DNA of 64,000 bases from Clostridiales bacterium (GCA_015055615.1 SVHT01000001.1:186001-250000); one strand, 5' to 3'; positions 1 to 8,068 are shown, counted from the stretch's first letter. The notes: generated by a model from the sequence alone, not told the origin. A program made the numbers and translations.

Positions 1-2
1 CT

Positions 3-758
3 TTAACGAAAAAGAACGTACAACTCGACGGGTATCATTGTCATATCGGTTCGCAAATTTTTGAAAAACAATCGTTCGTACTTGCGGTGGAAAAATGCCT
101 TGATTTTGCCGCGGAAATGCAGAAAAAGCTTGGATTTACCTTAAAGACCTTAAATATGGGCGGTGGATTCGGCGTATGGTACACGGACGAAGACAAGAAA
201 ATTCCGCCTGAGGGGTATGCGGAATATTTGATTGCGCTGATTGAGGCTGTAAAAGCTAAAACAGCGGAACATAAATTGCCCTTACCGTATCTTCTTTTGG
301 AACCTGGACGTTCGATTATCGGCGAGGCGGGAATTACGCTTTACACGGTGGGCGCGATCAAGGATATCCCCGGCGTTAGAAAATATCTTGCAGTGGACGG
401 CGGAATGTTTGATAATCCTCGTTATGCCTTGTACCAGTCTAAATACACACCGATTTTGGCAAACCGCGCGTCGGAAGAGCCGACGGAAATCGTTTCTATT
501 GCGGGAAAATGCTGTGAAAGCGGCGATTTGATTGCCGTCAACGTCAATCTGCCCAAGGCAGAAAGCGGGGATATTTTGGCGATTTTGTCGACGGGCGCTT
601 ACAACTACTCCATGGCAATGAATTACAATCGCAACAAAATACCGCCTTGCGTACTTGTCAAGGACGGAAAGGGAGAATATATCGTAAAACCGCAAACCTA
701 CGAAGATATTGCGCGTAACGACGTCATTCTCGAAAGATTGTCAAAAAAGACAAAATAA
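3..758 (+). CDS. lysA: Diaminopimelate decarboxylase, 5' truncated by window edge
   Basis: Catalyses the last step of lysine synthesis, PLP-dependent decarboxylation of meso-diaminopimelate, in the cytoplasm. The reading frame is open from base 3, so the N-terminal part (with the PLP lysine) lies outside the window. Visible family motifs are GYHCHIGSQIF at the start of the fragment, the glycine-rich MGGGFGVWY, EPGRSI, the CCESGD segment that supplies the conserved active-site Cys, and the C-terminal GAYNYSMAMNYN. The downstream gene has its own promoter, so lysA probably ends its transcription unit. Assignment is firm. Confidence 0.95.
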   Translation, partial: LTKKNVQLDGYHCHIGSQIFEKQSFVLAVEKCLDFAAEMQKKLGFTLKTLNMGGGFGVWYTDEDKKIPPEGYAEYLIALIEAVKAKTAEHKLPLPYLLLEPGRSIIGEAGITLYTVGAIKDIPGVRKYLAVDGGMFDNPRYALYQSKYTPILANRASEEPTEIVSIAGKCCESGDLIAVNVNLPKAESGDILAILSTGAYNYSMAMNYNRNKIPPCVLVKDGKGEYIVKPQTYEDIARNDVILERLSKKTK

Positions 759-803
759 ACGAAAAACTACGCTGATTTTCCGCAAAACGTTCACAAGACG
801 ACC

Positions 804-832
804 TTGTATTTATCGGAAAATTATGGTATAAT
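804..832 (+). promoter_or_regulatory. Sigma-A promoter for the site-2 protease/scpAB unit
   Basis: TTGTAT at 804-809, a 17-bp spacer and a perfect TATAAT at 827-832. The predicted start point is near 839, only a few bases before the ATG at 842, so almost no leader remains. Confidence 0.6.
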
Positions 833-899
833 TTTATCATTATGGAATATGCAGTTTCACTTTTAGCCAGTTTGTTGGCTGTAATACTTAATCATTACG

Positions 900-1553
900 T
901 TGCACGAATTTGCGCACGCGTTCGTCGCCTATAAATGCGGCGACCCGACGGCAAAATTCGCAGGACGTATGACCTTAAATCCCATTAGGCACTTCGACCC
1001 GATTGGGGTGGTTATGTTTGCCTTGGCAGGTTTTGGTTGGGCAAAGCCCGTTCCCGTGAACCCAAATAACTTTAAAAATTACAAATGGGGCTCGTTTTGG
1101 ACGTCAGCAGCAGGGGTTATCGTCAATTATATAACGGCGTTTTTGTTTTGTCCTTTGCTCGCATTGGTGCATATGTACGTACTGCCCGAAGTGAAAGGTA
1201 CGTACGCGTATTATTTCTTAGACACCTTCTTTTGGACAATGCTTTTAAGCTCGCTGAGTTTTTGCGTATTCAATCTTTTGCCCTTTTATCCGCTTGACGG
1301 CTTTCGCATGGTGGACGCGTTCAATAAACGCCGTGGCAATGTATTTTGGTTTTTATACAAATACGGACGTTTTATTTTACTCGGCTTGATTTTAGTGCAT
1401 TGGTTGGCGTCAATGGTACCAATGCTTGCCGTTGTTGACGTGCTTGGTTACGTGATGGAATACGTTGTAAATTTGTTTTCGATGCCGATTACAGCATTTT
1501 GGGAATGGATATTCGAGCTTTTCGGTAAACGTATACATTTTCAACTTTTTTAA
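900..1553 (+). CDS. Site-2 protease family (M50) membrane metalloprotease, apparent N-terminal frameshift
   Basis: Intramembrane zinc protease of the M50 family, typically found just upstream of scpA in Bacillota; the substrate is unknown. The HEFAH zinc motif is at residues 2-6 and NLLPFYPLDG, carrying the third zinc ligand, at 125-134. Several hydrophobic segments fit a polytopic protein. The open frame can only begin at a TTG (900) with no ribosome binding site, and it lacks the membrane segment that normally precedes HExxH. That missing piece is present in another frame from ATG 842 (MEYAVSLLASLLAV), so a single-base shift near 881-890 would restore a full protein. It is either a pseudogene, a sequence error, or shifted in translation. 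Confidence 0.85.
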   Translation: MHEFAHAFVAYKCGDPTAKFAGRMTLNPIRHFDPIGVVMFALAGFGWAKPVPVNPNNFKNYKWGSFWTSAAGVIVNYITAFLFCPLLALVHMYVLPEVKGTYAYYFLDTFFWTMLLSSLSFCVFNLLPFYPLDGFRMVDAFNKRRGNVFWFLYKYGRFILLGLILVHWLASMVPMLAVVDVLGYVMEYVVNLFSMPITAFWEWIFELFGKRIHFQLF

Positions 1554-1565
1554 CAGGAGTTTTCA

Positions 1566-2390
1566 ATGGAAAAGGAAAAACTGACAATAAATTCGGTCAA
1601 AAATTTCGAAGCGGAAGTAGATTATACGACCGTTCTCGACAATTTTGAAGGACCGCTCGACCTTCTTTTGTATTTGATAAAGCAGGAAGAAATTGAGATT
1701 AAGGATATTTTCGTTTCGCAAGTAACCGAGCAATTCTTAGAGTATATGAAAGGTTTGCCGAGCTTGGATTTAGAAAAGGCGAGCGAATATCTCGATATTG
1801 CGGCTACGATAATCGATATTAAGGCGAGACGATTGGTACCGCCACCCGATTACGAAGAGGACGGCGATTACGATTCGGACGATTTCGGCTATGGCGATTA
1901 CAACCCCGAACGCGAATTGATTCAAGCCCTTGAAGAGTATCAGACGGCAAAAAAACTGAGGGAACGTGAAACGGTCGGTTACATTTTCAAAGCGCCCGAT
2001 AAAGAGTTTGCAGCCACCCAAATTAAATATACGGATATGACGTTAGACGGGCTCGTGCAAGCGTTTACCAAGATGATGGTGCGGTTGGAAACAAAAAAGC
2101 GCGAAAACCCGCCCCCGCGCGAGATTCCCAAAGATATTTACACCGTTCGCGACAAGGTAAAGCATATTCGCGAACACATTGCAACCAAGGAAGCCATGCA
2201 ATTTGAGGATTTATTCCAAAACGATTCAACCACGCAGGAAATTGTAACGACCTTCCAAGCCCTTTTAGAGCTTTTGAAACATCAATTTATCATTGTAGAA
2301 CAGGAAGAGCTGTTTGCTTCCATCACGATTAAGAAAAATCCCGACAGAAGAGAGGACGAAGAAATTGGAGAAATTGACGAATATAATTGA
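1566..2390 (+). CDS. scpA: Segregation and condensation protein A (kleisin)
   Basis: Kleisin subunit of the SMC-ScpAB condensin that compacts and segregates the chromosome. 274 aa. The N-terminal FEGPLDLLLYLIKQEEIEIKDI block, which binds the SMC neck, is at about residues 28-49, followed by an acidic, tyrosine-rich linker around 95-112 and a C-terminal winged-helix region that contacts the SMC head. The ATG at 1566 has an AGGAG six bases upstream. It overlaps scpB by 26 bp, so the two are translationally coupled. Assignment is secure by motif and gene order. Confidence 0.96.
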   Translation: MEKEKLTINSVKNFEAEVDYTTVLDNFEGPLDLLLYLIKQEEIEIKDIFVSQVTEQFLEYMKGLPSLDLEKASEYLDIAATIIDIKARRLVPPPDYEEDGDYDSDDFGYGDYNPERELIQALEEYQTAKKLRERETVGYIFKAPDKEFAATQIKYTDMTLDGLVQAFTKMMVRLETKKRENPPPREIPKDIYTVRDKVKHIREHIATKEAMQFEDLFQNDSTTQEIVTTFQALLELLKHQFIIVEQEELFASITIKKNPDRREDEEIGEIDEYN

Positions 2391-3075
2391 GGCAATACTG
2401 TTTGCATCGGGCGACGCTGTTCCCGTGGATATATTGCGCGAAAAGTTGGAAATTACCAAACGCGAGGCGGACGACGCTATCCGTCAGTTGGAGAGAAAAT
2501 ATACGGGAGATCGCGGTATCCGTTTGCTGAATTTTAATCACAAATTGCAGTTTGCGACCAACCCCGATTATAAAGAAAGCATTTCTCTCGTGTTAACGCC
2601 GATTCGTGAAAAGGAATTTACGCGCACGATTTTGGAATGCGCGGCAATTATCGCCTATAAACAGCCGATTACGCGTAGCGAATTGGAAGCGGCGCGCGGT
2701 ACGAGTAGCGATTACGCAATCACTACGCTGCTTAGCTTAGAGATGATTGAGCCTTGTGGCAGAAAGGATTCGCCGGGTAAACCGATTTTGTATGCCACAA
2801 CGGACAATTTCTTAAAGCGTTTCAAGCTGAAATCGCTTGCCGATTTGCCCGATTATGAAGAATTGTTACGCAGAATCTCGGAAATTGCGTCCATTAACGA
2901 TATTTCCAGCAATTATCTCTACGAAAAAGACGTATACAACCCCGACGAGGACCCCGAATTGACGGAAACGACGGAAGAAAACGGAGATACGGCTGAGGAA
3001 CGCGTAAGCAAACCCGACGGCTTTGGTATGCCTGAGCATTTGAAAAACGAAGAGGATATCGTCGTAATCGACTAA
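2365..3075 (+). CDS. scpB: Segregation and condensation protein B
   Basis: Winged-helix partner that dimerises and binds the ScpA linker in the SMC complex. The start chosen is TTG at 2365 (MEKLTNIIEAILFASGD), because homologues begin there and an AGAGG lies about 10 bases upstream; a longer frame begins at 2314 but adds residues unlike the family. 236 aa. The two winged-helix domains occupy roughly residues 1-75 and 85-165 (AAIIAYKQPITRSELEAARG marks the second). The C-terminal tail of about 40 residues is acidic and low in complexity, as is common. The operon ends at a strong intrinsic terminator. Confidence 0.95.
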   Translation: MEKLTNIIEAILFASGDAVPVDILREKLEITKREADDAIRQLERKYTGDRGIRLLNFNHKLQFATNPDYKESISLVLTPIREKEFTRTILECAAIIAYKQPITRSELEAARGTSSDYAITTLLSLEMIEPCGRKDSPGKPILYATTDNFLKRFKLKSLADLPDYEELLRRISEIASINDISSNYLYEKDVYNPDEDPELTETTEENGDTAEERVSKPDGFGMPEHLKNEEDIVVID

Positions 3076-3114
3076 TCGAACAGCGAAAGAAAAAGTTTAA
3101 AATACATAGAAAGC

Positions 3115-3157
3115 AAACGGCTTGCGCATAGTAAAGATATGGGCAAGCCGTTTTTTT
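3115..3157 (+). terminator. Intrinsic terminator after scpB that contains the next gene's start codon
   Basis: AAACGGCTTGC (3115-3125) pairs perfectly with GCAAGCCGTTT (3143-3153) and runs into T's to 3157. The loop and right arm include the ATG (3139) and first codons of the downstream gene. Confidence 0.8.
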
Positions 3158-3693
3158 ACGTCCTTTTAAGCTTATTGGGCGTGATCATATTGTTGTTTTT
3201 TCCGATTTATCTGCAAACGGACGGACATTACGACATGAACCGCCGAAAATTTGCTTTTGGGATATATCTATATAAGCGGTTACGCCTGCTCGGCGGATAC
3301 GTGGGGGTATATCCTGGCGGAATTGCCTTGCACGTCAGCGCAAAAAAGGCATTTTTGGTGCCGTATACGAAGATGAACAGCGAACGAAAACGGTTTTCCT
3401 TTATGCGTACTTTCCGTCTAATTTCGTGCATTTTTACGACAGAGACGGGCGCGGAATATCTTTTACCATTATCTTATGCACACGTGATTTTGCGAACGTA
3501 TTTTTTTGCGATAGGCAGGGAAAAGGAAGATATTGAAAACAACGTATGGTTGACAGACGGGGACGTTTTGCGTATTTCTGCAAGCGTTACTCTGCGTTTT
3601 AACTTGTTTTTAATCTTGAAAAACGTAATCAAATTTTTAAAGGAGAAAATAAAAGCATTATGGCGGAAAAAGAGAGAAAAATCAACAGTTTGA
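3139..3693 (+). CDS. DUF2953-like membrane-anchored protein
   Basis: 184 aa of unknown function. One strong N-terminal membrane segment (about residues 5-24) is followed by a mainly beta, basic cytoplasmic or external domain and a Lys/Arg-rich C-terminal tail (residues 160-184). Position directly before ytfJ, and overlapping it by 34 bp, matches the DUF2953 family found beside ytfJ in sporulating Bacillota, so a sporulation role is plausible by context only. The start lies inside the upstream terminator hairpin and has no clear ribosome binding site. Family call is moderate. Confidence 0.7.
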   Translation: MGKPFFYVLLSLLGVIILLFFPIYLQTDGHYDMNRRKFAFGIYLYKRLRLLGGYVGVYPGGIALHVSAKKAFLVPYTKMNSERKRFSFMRTFRLISCIFTTETGAEYLLPLSYAHVILRTYFFAIGREKEDIENNVWLTDGDVLRISASVTLRFNLFLILKNVIKFLKEKIKALWRKKREKSTV

Positions 3694-4031
3694 TTCAATC
3701 GTCCATGCAAAAACTCGACGATTTGGCTAGCGTGGACACCGTAATCGGGAAACCGATTGTAACGGCAAGCGGTTTTCAGCTGATTCCCTTTTCTAAAATC
3801 ACTTTGGGCAACGTGAGCGGCGGTGGGGAATACGGCGACGTGAAAATTGTCAAGGAAACCAACGAGTTTCCGTTTGCAGGCGGGAGTGGCGCTGTGGTCA
3901 GCATGAAACCGTTAGGCTTTATCGTGGACGACGGAAAAACTTGCCGTATTATGCGCGTTTCAGAGGAACCGATGGACAATCTTATCGAACGCGCTACGGA
4001 TATTTTACGTGAAATAACGGCGAAAGATTGA
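3660..4031 (+). CDS. ytfJ: GerW/YtfJ family sporulation protein
   Basis: Small soluble protein (123 aa) of the GerW family, in Bacillus a forespore protein needed for normal spore germination. The family block TVIGKPIVTASGFQLIPFSK, followed by the glycine-rich GNVSGGGEYG and GGSGAVVSMKPLGFIV, is clear. The ATG at 3660 has AAGGAG about 15 bases upstream, a long spacing, and translation may be coupled to the preceding gene. Its TGA (4029-4031) shares one base with the next ATG. It supports the view that this organism sporulates. Confidence 0.9.
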   Translation: MAEKERKINSLIQSSMQKLDDLASVDTVIGKPIVTASGFQLIPFSKITLGNVSGGGEYGDVKIVKETNEFPFAGGSGAVVSMKPLGFIVDDGKTCRIMRVSEEPMDNLIERATDILREITAKD

Positions 4032-5056
4032 TGAAACGGAAGATTATTATAGGGGTTTGCCTATGTTTTTTATGCACTATTCTCACGCCTTTTTTCTTTA
4101 TGAATAAGAATGCCAAAATTGTTTTCGCCAACAATAAAAACCCCGCAAAAGCCGTATGTGTTATGGAGCAAAGCAGTCGACGTGTTTTGTACGAATACAA
4201 CGGCGATACTCGCTTACCTATGGCAAGCACAACGAAGATTGCAACGGCGGCAATGGTTTTAGATATGCAAAAGGAGTTAAATCAATCCGTTATTATTCCT
4301 CATGAGGCAGTTGGCATCGAGGGCTCGTCTGTATATTTGAAGGAAAATGAAAGCTATTCAGTCCAAGACCTATTATACGGCTTGATGCTGCGCTCGGGCA
4401 ACGATTGCGCGACAGCTTTGGCTTTGCATTGCTGTGGAAACGTTGATTCATTTTGCGCTAAAATGAACGAAACGGCGCAAAGGGCGGGAGCGTTTGCCAC
4501 CGTGTTTAAAAATCCGCATGGTTTGCCCTGTAAGGGACATTATACAACGGCGCGCGATTTGTCCTTAATATCTTGTTATGCCATGGAAAATCCCGTTTTT
4601 CGCGCGATTGTCGCGACAAAATATTACGAGCCTTGCCATTGGAAAAACAAGAACAAAATGCTGACGGAATACGACGGTGTGGGGATAAAAACGGGCTACA
4701 CGAAAGAGGCGGGGCGGTGTTTGGTGTCCGCGCAAACAAAGGAGAATATGACGGTGATTTGCACGGTTTTGTCTTGTCCCGATATGTATGCGTATTCGGC
4801 ACAGTTACTCAGCGACGCTTTTTCTGCGTACCGATACGTTAAAATTGTGGATAAAGCGCAAGAATTTACGGTCGGTGACGGAAAAAACGCCGTAAAAGGG
4901 CGGTTGAACGAAGATTTTTATTATCCAATGATGGACGGTGAAGAAAATCAGCTGGAAATCAACATAAAACCTTGTTTTTCAACGGAAATCGTTGGGCAAA
5001 TTGAAATATATCTGGCAAAACGGTTGCTTTTTTCGGGGAATTTATATAAACTATAA
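4031..5056 (+). CDS. dacF: D-alanyl-D-alanine carboxypeptidase (DacF-like, S11 family)
   Basis: Penicillin-binding protein that trims the terminal D-Ala from peptidoglycan peptides outside the membrane. 341 aa. The N-terminal hydrophobic segment (residues 4-23) is a signal peptide or anchor. Catalytic motifs are STTK (S66 nucleophile, K69), SGN (in RSGNDCATA) and KTG (in GIKTGYT). A C-terminal PBP5-like beta domain follows. The ATG at 4031 overlaps the ytfJ stop by one base, indicating coupling; a TTG three bases earlier is not needed. Association with ytfJ and rluB fits the sporulation-type DacF/DacB group; which one cannot be settled here. Confidence 0.9.
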   Translation: MKRKIIIGVCLCFLCTILTPFFFMNKNAKIVFANNKNPAKAVCVMEQSSRRVLYEYNGDTRLPMASTTKIATAAMVLDMQKELNQSVIIPHEAVGIEGSSVYLKENESYSVQDLLYGLMLRSGNDCATALALHCCGNVDSFCAKMNETAQRAGAFATVFKNPHGLPCKGHYTTARDLSLISCYAMENPVFRAIVATKYYEPCHWKNKNKMLTEYDGVGIKTGYTKEAGRCLVSAQTKENMTVICTVLSCPDMYAYSAQLLSDAFSAYRYVKIVDKAQEFTVGDGKNAVKGRLNEDFYYPMMDGEENQLEINIKPCFSTEIVGQIEIYLAKRLLFSGNLYKL

Positions 5057-5085
5057 GAGTAAAAAATAACGAAGAAGGCAAAATA

Positions 5086-5790
5086 ATGCGTATTAACAAA
5101 TTTTTAGCAGAAAAAGGGATAGCAAGTCGCCGTCATGCCGATGAAATTGTTTCGGCGGGCAGAGTGCAGATAAACGGCAAAATTGCCACGCTCGGCGAAA
5201 ACGTGGAAGAGGGCGACGTAGTCCTTTTGGATGGACAAGCAATTACAAACAGCGAGAAAAAAGAAGAATATTATATTATGAACAAGCCCAAAGGAGTTGT
5301 TTGTACGGCTTCGGACGATAGAGGCAGAAAGACGGTTATGGACCTTTTGCCCGACAACGTCGGCAGAGTTTTCCCCGTTGGACGGCTCGATTATGCGACG
5401 GAAGGGCTACTCATTTTGACAAACGACGGCGATTTGGCTTTCCGTTTGACACATCCTTCGACAGAAATTCCCAAAACGTATATGGCGAAAATCGAGGGGA
5501 CTTTGACGGAAAAGGATTTGAATCCGATTCGTTCTGGCATTGAATTGGACGGCGAGTTGACGAAAAAGTGTAAAGCGCATATTGTTGAAACCAATAAATC
5601 GTATACAAAGGTTGAAATCACGATTAAAGAGGGTAAAAATCGCCAAGTACGCCGTATGTTTGAGGCGATTGGTAAAAATGTGGAGCTGTTACGCCGCGTG
5701 AGCATCGGTCAACTCCGCTTAAAGGGGTTAGACAGAGGGGAATTCCGTCCGTTGACCGAGCAGGAAATTCTTTATTTAAAAGGCTTATAA
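5086..5790 (+). CDS. rluB: rRNA pseudouridine synthase, RluB/RsuA family
   Basis: Converts a specific uridine of rRNA to pseudouridine (23S U2605-type site in RluB). 234 aa. An N-terminal S4 RNA-binding domain (MRINKFLAEKGIASRRHADE, residues 1-60) precedes the catalytic domain with GRLDYATEGLLILTNDGDL, whose Asp is the catalytic residue, and the family motif EGKNRQVRRM near residue 188. An AGAAGG sits nine bases before the ATG. Last gene of the rightward unit, closed by a terminator. RluB versus RsuA substrate preference is inferred from the usual position beside dac genes. Confidence 0.92.
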   Translation: MRINKFLAEKGIASRRHADEIVSAGRVQINGKIATLGENVEEGDVVLLDGQAITNSEKKEEYYIMNKPKGVVCTASDDRGRKTVMDLLPDNVGRVFPVGRLDYATEGLLILTNDGDLAFRLTHPSTEIPKTYMAKIEGTLTEKDLNPIRSGIELDGELTKKCKAHIVETNKSYTKVEITIKEGKNRQVRRMFEAIGKNVELLRRVSIGQLRLKGLDRGEFRPLTEQEILYLKGL

Positions 5791-5800
5791 GCAAAAATAT

Positions 5801-5825
5801 CCCCGAGCTCTATTGGAACTCGGGG
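5801..5825. terminator. Bidirectional terminator between rluB and lexA
   Basis: CCCCGAG at 5801-5807 pairs with CTCGGGG at 5819-5825; T-rich sequence lies on the rluB exit side. It separates convergent genes. Confidence 0.75.
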
Positions 5826-5845
5826 ATTGATATTATTTGTTTTTG

Positions 5846-6442
5846 TTACGAACGGTAATTGCGGGTTAAACCGATAACTTTACCAAGAATACTCACTTCG
5901 CCGTTCTCGAAAATCATATCGGACAAAGCCTCGTTTTCGGGATGAAGGACAATTTTTCCCTCGCGACGGTAAAAGCGTTTTACCGTTGCGGAATCATCCA
6001 CCAAAGCCACGACAATTTCACCATTTTCAGCATTTTCTTGACGGCGCACGATAATTTTATCGCCGTCCATAATCCCTGCGTCAATCATAGACGTACCGCT
6101 TACACGGAGCATAAAGAGATCGTCGCCTTTAAACTCGCCCGCAGGGAAGGTATAATAATCTTCGTAATTTTCATACGCAAAGATAGGCTGACCTGCCGTA
6201 ACCGTACCGATCAGCGGAATATTCACGCCCGAACTTCTTGTCAAAGTAACCGAACGTTTTTTATTGTTTGCTTTACTAAGATAGCCTTTATCCTGCAATT
6301 TTTGCAGATAGCTATACACAGTGGCGGTGGATTTGATACCGCATTCCTTACCGATTTCGCGGACGGAGGGCGTGTAGCCGTTTTCTTCTGAAAATTTGCG
6401 GATATAATCCATAACCATAATCAATTTTTCTTGACTGACCAT
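5846..6442 (-). CDS. lexA: LexA repressor
   Basis: SOS repressor and self-cleaving S24 peptidase. 198 aa. The N-terminal winged helix (TPSVREIGKECGIKSTATVY) binds DNA. Cleavage site Ala83-Gly84 (TVTAGQPI), catalytic Ser118 (SGTSM) and Lys155 (ATVKRF) are all present, so it should be cleaved when RecA is activated. A GAGGTG ribosome binding site precedes the ATG. The divergent upstream region carries a LexA-type box overlapping its own -35, consistent with autorepression, and a Spo0A-type box. Confidence 0.97.
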   Translation of the reverse strand: MVSQEKLIMVMDYIRKFSEENGYTPSVREIGKECGIKSTATVYSYLQKLQDKGYLSKANNKKRSVTLTRSSGVNIPLIGTVTAGQPIFAYENYEDYYTFPAGEFKGDDLFMLRVSGTSMIDAGIMDGDKIIVRRQENAENGEIVVALVDDSATVKRFYRREGKIVLHPENEALSDMIFENGEVSILGKVIGLTRNYRS

Positions 6443-6474
6443 AAAAACACCTCGCTTTTACATCATCTAACCAC

Positions 6475-6503
6475 ATTATACCATATATTTCGACAAAATG
6501 CAA
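6475..6503 (-). promoter_or_regulatory. lexA promoter
   Basis: On the minus strand TATAAT (6475-6480) lies 17 bp from a weak -35 TTGCAT (6498-6503). The leader is about 26 nt with a GAGGTG ribosome binding site. Confidence 0.6.
6488..6498 (-). promoter_or_regulatory. Spo0A-box-like site in the lexA promoter
   Basis: Read on the minus strand this is TTTTGTCGAAA, an exact match to the Bacillus 0A-box core TTGTCGAA. It sits between the -10 and -35 elements, where binding would repress. Short site, function inferred. Confidence 0.4.
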
Positions 6504-6513
6504 ACAAATGTTT
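6502..6513. promoter_or_regulatory. LexA (SOS) box
   Basis: AAACAAATGTTT, a near-palindrome close to the Bacillota SOS box GAACnnnnGTTC (both outer positions degenerate). It overlaps the lexA -35 and is 12 bp from the -35 of the divergent small gene, so it could control both. Confidence 0.5.
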
Positions 6514-6524
6514 ATGATTTTTAC

Positions 6525-6552
6525 TTGATTTTTTAAAATTTTTTGCTATAAT
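6525..6552 (+). promoter_or_regulatory. Promoter of the 63-aa cysteine-rich gene
   Basis: TTGATT (6525-6530), 16-bp spacer, TATAAT (6547-6552); GGAGG precedes the ATG at 6582. Confidence 0.65.
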
Positions 6553-6581
6553 ATAGATAAGAAGTATTTGGAGGGCGAATT

Positions 6582-6773
6582 ATGGAAAGAAAAATTGGCG
6601 AACCTTGCGTTTTGTACGATCGAGAGTGTATCGGCTGTTTAGAGTGTGAAACTTGCGACCTTGATCCGAATAAAGTTTGCGATAACTGTGGAAAATGTAT
6701 CGAAATGGAGGACGTCGCGTCCATAAAAATCGACAAAATCTACACCGACCCCAGCGAATATCAAGAAAATTGA
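6582..6773 (+). CDS. Small cysteine-rich protein, possible metal or Fe-S binder
   Basis: 63 aa, function unknown. Eight cysteines at residues 9, 16, 19, 22, 25, 33, 36 and 39 form C-x2-C-x2-C-x2-C and C-x2-C-x2-C runs, enough for an iron-sulfur or zinc centre; the ferredoxin-like spacing is suggestive but there is no standard ferredoxin fold length. The rest is acidic with no membrane segment. It has its own promoter, a good GGAGG site and its own terminator, so it is a real monocistronic gene. Being divergent from lexA across a shared SOS-type box it may be damage-inducible; that is inference. Confidence 0.75.
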   Translation: MERKIGEPCVLYDRECIGCLECETCDLDPNKVCDNCGKCIEMEDVASIKIDKIYTDPSEYQEN

Positions 6774-6775
6774 GT

Positions 6776-6806
6776 AAAAACGGAAGTCATAATGGCTTCC
6801 GTTTTT
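6776..6806. terminator. Bidirectional terminator between the Cys-rich gene and hflX
   Basis: AAAACGGAAG and CTTCCGTTTT form a 10-bp stem with a 9-nt loop, with A and T runs on both sides. Confidence 0.85.
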
Positions 6807-8059
6807 CATATTTCCGTTCGACTGACAACGAATTCAGTAAATTTTTCCGCGTAGCGCGCGGGAATCACCGCATGGATTGTCTGCCCGTCGTCGTTAAAAG
6901 ACGAGCTTCTTTCCGTAATCAAGGGTTTTAACGCTGCAAATTCGCCGATTTTTGCATAGGGCACGAACAACGTGCAAAAGAGTAGTTCCTCACGGAATTT
7001 CCGCAAAATTTCGTGCTTTAACGTATCGATACCGAGGTGTTCTTTCGCGGAAATCGCCACGCTCCCGTACGGCAACGCCGTTTTATCTGCAACCGTTTCA
7101 CTTTTGTTCATGACAATGAGATAGGGGGACGAAAAGTGCATCTCTTCCAAGGTGGAAAGGGTAGTTTTTAATTGCATATCGTATTCGCCCGTAGCGTCGC
7201 AAACAATCAACGCCAAATCACAATGCAGAGCGCTTTCTAACGTCGATTTAAACGCCTCGATGAGGTTGTGGGGTAAATCTTGCAGAAAACCGACGGTATC
7301 GACGAGCAGAAATTCCACACCGTCCACGTAAAAACTGCGTGCGGTGGGGTCAAGCGTTGCAAAAAGCTCGTTTTTGACGTACACGTCTGCGCCCGTCAAT
7401 AGATTCATTAGCGTTGATTTTCCCGTATTGGTATATCCGACGAGGGCAATCGTTTTGACGTTGGTTTTTTGTCTGCGCGCCGTTTGTAAAGAGCGGCGTT
7501 TTTCCGTTTCTTTTAGGCGATTTTCCAGATATTTTAGCCGTCCGCGGATATATCTACGGTCGGTTTCGAGCTTTGTTTCCCCTGGACCGCGCGTACCTAC
7601 GCCACCGCCAAGCCGCGACAACGCCTCGCCTTTACCCTTTAACCTTGGGTAGAGGTATTTCAGTTGCGCCAACTCAACCTGCAATTTCCCTTCGCCTGAG
7701 CGGGCGTTTTTAGCAAAAATATCCAAAATCAAGGTGGTTCGGTCAATGACCTTGCGGTTTTCGAGCGCCGCTGAGATATTCAAAGTCTGAGAGGGGGAGA
7801 GCTCGCCGTTAAAAAGGATTGTAATGCCTTCCAAGCCATACAGCCGTTCGTTTAGCTCTTGTAATTTGCCTTCGCCAACGAAGGTCGCAGCATTGATTTC
7901 ACGGATATTTTGATAAATCGTCCCCGCGTAAGCGGCTCCCGCGCTTTCAATCAACGACACCGCCTCGGCTTGCAAAACCTTGTATTTTGCTGCGTTTTCG
8001 CGCGTAATCGGCTGAATTATATAGATTTTTTCAATTATATTGTCAATATTTTCGTGCAT
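6806..8059 (-). CDS. hflX: Ribosome-associated GTPase HflX
   Basis: GTPase that binds 50S subunits and rescues stalled or heat-damaged ribosomes. 417 aa. An N-terminal HflX domain with LSPSQTLNISAAL is followed by the glycine-rich linker (RLGGGVGTRGPGETKLE) and the G domain: G1 GYTNTGKS, G3 DTVGF with the family signature QDLPHNLIEAFKSTLE, and G4 as NKSE instead of NKxD. Starts 10 bp after the recombinase gene stop and is probably co-transcribed with it. Confidence 0.95.
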   Translation of the reverse strand: MHENIDNIIEKIYIIQPITRENAAKYKVLQAEAVSLIESAGAAYAGTIYQNIREINAATFVGEGKLQELNERLYGLEGITILFNGELSPSQTLNISAALENRKVIDRTTLILDIFAKNARSGEGKLQVELAQLKYLYPRLKGKGEALSRLGGGVGTRGPGETKLETDRRYIRGRLKYLENRLKETEKRRSLQTARRQKTNVKTIALVGYTNTGKSTLMNLLTGADVYVKNELFATLDPTARSFYVDGVEFLLVDTVGFLQDLPHNLIEAFKSTLESALHCDLALIVCDATGEYDMQLKTTLSTLEEMHFSSPYLIVMNKSETVADKTALPYGSVAISAKEHLGIDTLKHEILRKFREELLFCTLFVPYAKIGEFAALKPLITERSSSFNDDGQTIHAVIPARYAEKFTEFVVSRTEI

Positions 8060-8068
8060 AGTCGTACG

